Positions 60,782-64,000 of a stretch of 64,000 nt of DNA are shown piece after piece. The stretch comes from an uncultured bacterium (GTDB lineage Bacteria > Bacillota > Clostridia > Oscillospirales > Ruminococcaceae). Every line of letters starts with the position of its first letter. Position 1 is the first letter of the stretch. The position numbers and the translations under genes were made by a program. Under the pieces are notes generated by a model. That model worked only from the letters and a program-made list of their open reading frames with translations, was not told the origin of the DNA and made no database searches. The stretch covers positions 45,496 through 109,495 of the forward strand of contig CAKXHL010000006.1 of the NCBI GenBank assembly GCA_934875375.1. The letters are read 5' to 3'.

Positions 60782-62740
60782 ATGAAATTCACAATAAATT
60801 CTATAATTTTATGGCCTCGAAACGCTGAACATTCTCCTCGCTGCCTGTCATTTAACTCCGAGGCTGTCAACATTATTACTGGTGCCTCACGCACCGGCAA
60901 ATCTGCGTTAATCCCAATCATCGACTATTGCCTCGGCTCCGACAAATGCACTATTCCTGTGGATATTATTCGTGACGCATGTTCATGGTTCGGAGTGCTT
61001 TTTGATATGGCAAATGAGCAAATGTTGCTTTGTCGCCGCGAACCCGGTAATAAGGGATCTACTGACGATATGTTCCTCCTTCGGGATAAGTCAGTCGCAA
61101 TCCCTGAACAGATTGAAAAAAACACGAATGTTACATCCATCAAGAACCTGTTAAACGAGTTGTTTGGGATGTCGTTTCTTGAACTTGATCCAGACGCAGG
61201 GGTATTTCGTCCTTCATATCGCGATTTTATGGCATTCCTTTTTCAACCACAGAATATCGTTGCTAACGCTGATGTTTTGTTCTACAAAGCAGATACAATG
61301 GAACATCGCAAAAAGCTCATTGATGTTTTCCCATATGCACTTGGAGCCGTTACCCCAGAAACACTCGCTAAACGCAAGGAAATCGAAAGACTATCTAAAA
61401 TCTCAGAGCGCTATCGCCGAGATCTTGAACAAATCAAAGTCGTTGCCGAAGGATGGAAGCATGAAGTTGCTGGCTGGTTAACCCAAGCACATGAATACGG
61501 TTTGACTGATTATGTTACCAATGATAACGATGAGTTTGCTCGTCAAGTTGATGAACTTCGTGTTATCTCGCAAAAACGGATTGCAGACGCTTCAGTAGCT
61601 TCAGCACATGTTGCGTATCTGTCCGAAGACATTGTTGCATTACGACAAGAGGAACAGCAAACATCCAGCGAATTGTTTGCTGTCCGCAGACGACATACAG
61701 AAATGCTTCAACTGATGCAATCAATGGGCCAATATGATAAATCGCTCCAAATTCAGCTTGATCGTCTCGATATATCAACTTGGATTCGCTCTAACATGAT
61801 AGAGCGGAATGTACTTCCGATTTTCCAGCCAAGTCACGAAAATGTCATGGATGATGTTGATGCTTTGTGTAGTGCCATCGAACAGATTGAGCGCACTACA
61901 ACAGAAATGGCTGTTGTCCCCGCAGCTTTTGAGCGAGAAATGCAAACTGTGCAAGTGCAAATCCAGGAACTGACTGACAAATTAGAGGCCATCCAAAATC
62001 GAATCCGAGTGGAATCTCAGTCGCTTGTTGCTCATCGTGAAGAAAGTTACACGTTGGAATCAATCTCACGTTTTCTTGGACGTATAGATTCTGCAATTAG
62101 TACTTACGAGCGTATAGGCACTGATGGTGAGCTCCAGGTCAAGCTCGATGAAGTGAATGCTCGTATTGAGAAACTCAAAAAAGAAGTAAATGAAGCTGAA
62201 ATTCGGCGCAGGCTTGACTATGCCCTGAACTATATAAGTACAGAGATGGGGAAAATCCTCACTCAACTGGATGTTGAGCATCCGGAAGATCCCGCAGAAT
62301 TTGTTATTAAAGATTTGACTGTGCGAGTTAAGAACCAATCGGGACGCAATGATTACCTGTGGGAAATTGGCAGCGCATCCAATTGGCTATCTTATCATAT
62401 AGCACTGATTCTTGCCTTACACCGCTTTTTCCAAACCAAATCAAGTGTTAACATTCCAAACTTTATCGTTTTTGATCAACCAAGCCAAGTGTACTTCCCT
62501 CGCACGCGGTATTCACTGGACGAAGCTGAACTACAGTTAAACGATGATGATAAGAATGCAGTTCGAAAGATATTCGAAAGTTTATCTGTCTTTGTAAAAG
62601 ATGCTGGGTTTGAAATCCAGATTATAGTGACCGAGCACGCGGATGACGATATATGGGGTAACATACCAGATTCTCGCATCCATCTCGTTGAAAAGTGGAG
62701 AAATAATATTAAGCTTGTACCTGTTGAGTGGTTAGCATAA
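60782..62740 (+). CDS. DUF3732 SMC/Rad50-like ATPase of the ABC-3C system
   Basis: 652 residues. Walker A GASRTGKSA (34-42), a long coiled-coil middle (about 200-470, e.g. QTVQVQIQELTDKLEAIQNR), ABC signature region GSASNWLSYHIALILALHRF (from 529) and Walker B FIVFDQPSQVYFP with Asp565. The usual catalytic Glu after it is Gln566, a DUF3732 hallmark, suggesting slow or switch-like hydrolysis. A TEHAD motif near 618 may be the switch histidine. Likely senses nucleic acid or phage structures and licenses the effector. Ends 110 bp before the convergent integrase stop. Confidence 0.85.
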   Translation: MKFTINSIILWPRNAEHSPRCLSFNSEAVNIITGASRTGKSALIPIIDYCLGSDKCTIPVDIIRDACSWFGVLFDMANEQMLLCRREPGNKGSTDDMFLLRDKSVAIPEQIEKNTNVTSIKNLLNELFGMSFLELDPDAGVFRPSYRDFMAFLFQPQNIVANADVLFYKADTMEHRKKLIDVFPYALGAVTPETLAKRKEIERLSKISERYRRDLEQIKVVAEGWKHEVAGWLTQAHEYGLTDYVTNDNDEFARQVDELRVISQKRIADASVASAHVAYLSEDIVALRQEEQQTSSELFAVRRRHTEMLQLMQSMGQYDKSLQIQLDRLDISTWIRSNMIERNVLPIFQPSHENVMDDVDALCSAIEQIERTTTEMAVVPAAFEREMQTVQVQIQELTDKLEAIQNRIRVESQSLVAHREESYTLESISRFLGRIDSAISTYERIGTDGELQVKLDEVNARIEKLKKEVNEAEIRRRLDYALNYISTEMGKILTQLDVEHPEDPAEFVIKDLTVRVKNQSGRNDYLWEIGSASNWLSYHIALILALHRFFQTKSSVNIPNFIVFDQPSQVYFPRTRYSLDEAELQLNDDDKNAVRKIFESLSVFVKDAGFEIQIIVTEHADDDIWGNIPDSRIHLVEKWRNNIKLVPVEWLA

Positions 62741-62847
62741 GTGCTCCACATAGATCCATGCTATTCTCCAGTTTTGTGTATAACTCTGGTGTATCCTGGA
62801 TGCCAAGCTACTCAGGGCTGGCAGGTCAATGCCTGTCAGCCCCGAAT

Positions 62848-64000
62848 TTATACATATTTTCCCCGCTTGCCTTTCTTACCCTCCAACGGGCTTCCATTGC
62901 CCTCGCCCAAATCCTTCAGCCGTTGCGCCTCCGCAATTTCCGCTTTCATCTCCTCGATCAGCGTCTTCAGCTTCTCCTCGCACTCCTCACGGGTGTGAGC
63001 GTAGACATTGCGGGCGTGCTTTTTGCCATCGGGCCACTTGGGGGAGTAGCGTCCCTCGAAGAGGTGGTCATTGATCTCGCTGACACAGCCGGTACCGGAC
63101 CTGCGCTTGCGGCCCACATAGGGCTTGAAGTCGGTCATTCTCGGCTTTTCCGCCTGGGTCGGGGCAGTTTCCTGCCCCGGCTCTGAAGCGTCCTCCTGCG
63201 GCGCTACCTTGCCGATGCCGCGGTCAATGTTGGCAGCGGCTGTGAACCGCATATCGTCGGTGATGTGGGTGTAGATGTCCAGCGTGGTAGCCGCTGACAC
63301 ATGGCCCAGCATGGCGGAGAGCGTTTTCACATCCATGCCGTTTTCCAGCGCCAGCGTCGCGAATATATGGCGCAAATCATGAAATCTAACATGCTTGCAC
63401 CCAGCGTGTTCCAGGATGAGCTGCAATCTGCGCCGTACCACGCCGGGTGTAATGGGACAGTCCTCCTTCACCGGCGACGGGAACATCCAGCGGGAATCCA
63501 CCGTCTTTTTGTATTCCCGCAGCACCTCCACCACAGCAGGCGGCAGGACGATCTTGCGGACGGAGTTTTTCGTCTTGGGCGTGCTGATCTGGAGCTGGCC
63601 CCGCACATCGTAGACCTGCTTGTTCACATTCAGCACGCCAGTCTTAAAGTTCAGGTCGTCCCATTGCAGCGCCATGAGCTCGCCCCGGCGCAGACCTGTT
63701 GCCAAGTCCAGAAGGAAGACCTCGTAGTAGCCCTCGAACTTCGCCTGAATGAGAAACCGCTGCAGCTCCTCCCTCGTCAGTACCTGCATCTCCCGTGCCT
63801 TTTTCGGCGGCAGCTTGCATCCGATGGCCGGGTTCACACGGATCAGCCCATCCTGCACCGCCTTCTCCAATGCGGAGCGGCAGGTGGCGTGGCACATACG
63901 CACCATTCGGTCGGACAGCCCTTCGCCGTACTTGTCGATGAACCGCTTCCGGCCGCTTTTCTTGAGCCGACCGTAGAACTGCTGCAGGTCATTCTGCGTC
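62848..64000 (-). CDS. Tyrosine integrase (5' end outside window), duplicated arm-binding-like tail
   Basis: Site-specific recombinase of a mobile element. Visible: core-binding end (LQQFYGRLKKSGRKRFIDKY, SALEKAVQDGLIRVNPAIGC), catalytic Arg in LATGLRRGELMALQWDD, HxxR in RFHDLRHIFATLALENG, second His in LSAMLGHVSAATTLDIYTH with the tyrosine nucleophile. After it comes an unusual C-terminal extension of about 110 residues with GTGCVSEINDHLFEGRYSPK, DGKKHARNVYAHTREECEEK, which resembles the AP2-like arm-binding domain normally at the N-terminus. GC-rich compared with the ABC-3C genes. The N-terminus is beyond base 64000. Confidence 0.92.
   Translation of the reverse strand, partial: TQNDLQQFYGRLKKSGRKRFIDKYGEGLSDRMVRMCHATCRSALEKAVQDGLIRVNPAIGCKLPPKKAREMQVLTREELQRFLIQAKFEGYYEVFLLDLATGLRRGELMALQWDDLNFKTGVLNVNKQVYDVRGQLQISTPKTKNSVRKIVLPPAVVEVLREYKKTVDSRWMFPSPVKEDCPITPGVVRRRLQLILEHAGCKHVRFHDLRHIFATLALENGMDVKTLSAMLGHVSAATTLDIYTHITDDMRFTAAANIDRGIGKVAPQEDASEPGQETAPTQAEKPRMTDFKPYVGRKRRSGTGCVSEINDHLFEGRYSPKWPDGKKHARNVYAHTREECEEKLKTLIEEMKAEIAEAQRLKDLGEGNGSPLEGKKGKRGKYV

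Overview
The window looks like chromosome of a low-to-medium GC anaerobic Firmicute of the class Clostridia, probably an Oscillospiraceae/Ruminococcaceae-type gut bacterium. This rests on gene content and arrangement: YaaT-holB-DarA order, type III glutamine synthetase, dimeric-type glycyl-tRNA synthetase, LplB/LplC sugar permeases with a YesN/YesM two-component pair, RqcH beside TrmK, a C_GCAxxG_C_C protein, and strong AGGAGG ribosome binding sites. I cannot name the species.

Layout. 1-2.4 kb: 5' part of recA and a divergent FCD-type GntR regulator, sharing an intergenic region with opposed promoters and a LexA-box candidate, then a 2[4Fe-4S] ferredoxin. 2.5-17.5 kb: housekeeping (YaaT/RicT, HolB, DarA c-di-AMP receptor, FemAB-type transferase, QueG, TrmB, RqcH, TrmK), a sigma factor, an MFS carrier and two MATE exporters. 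17.7-18.8 kb: tRNA-Leu(CAA) followed by a frameshifted, truncated large serine recombinase. 19-24.7 kb: LplC/LplB-type sugar permeases divergent from a YesN/YesM system, with no binding protein nearby. 24.8-25.7 kb: a dead HxlR regulator divergent from a dead flavodoxin. 25.8-32 kb: glnN, purA, an ANTAR protein and pyrG, a nitrogen/nucleotide group in which glnN and purA have long leaders. 32-35.7 kb: MoxR-DUF58-membrane protein operon. 36-38 kb: LacI regulator plus PfkB sugar kinase. 38-46.6 kb: a sugar uptake/catabolism locus in which six of eight genes are broken. 46.9-58.3 kb: glycolytic cluster gpmI-tpiA-pgk, DegV, TrmL, HAD phosphatase, pyridoxal kinase, alanine racemase and glyS. 58.4-64 kb: damaged tRNA-Pro copies, one intact tRNA-Pro, an operon that reads as an ABC-three-component (ABC-3C) defence system, and a tyrosine integrase running off the window edge.

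Two themes stand out. First, the right end is a probable tRNA-associated integrative island whose identifiable cargo is an ABC-3C operon: a protein with a Cap4/DUF4297-like nuclease motif, a middle component and a DUF3732 SMC-like ATPase, with its own promoter and a terminator-like hairpin in the leader. Second, gene decay is concentrated in accessory genes. I count nine reading-frame breaks, each explained by loss of one base, plus three in-frame stops, whereas the core genes read through cleanly. All coordinates, motifs and reading frames were read by eye; family assignments are from recognition of motifs, not from database searches.
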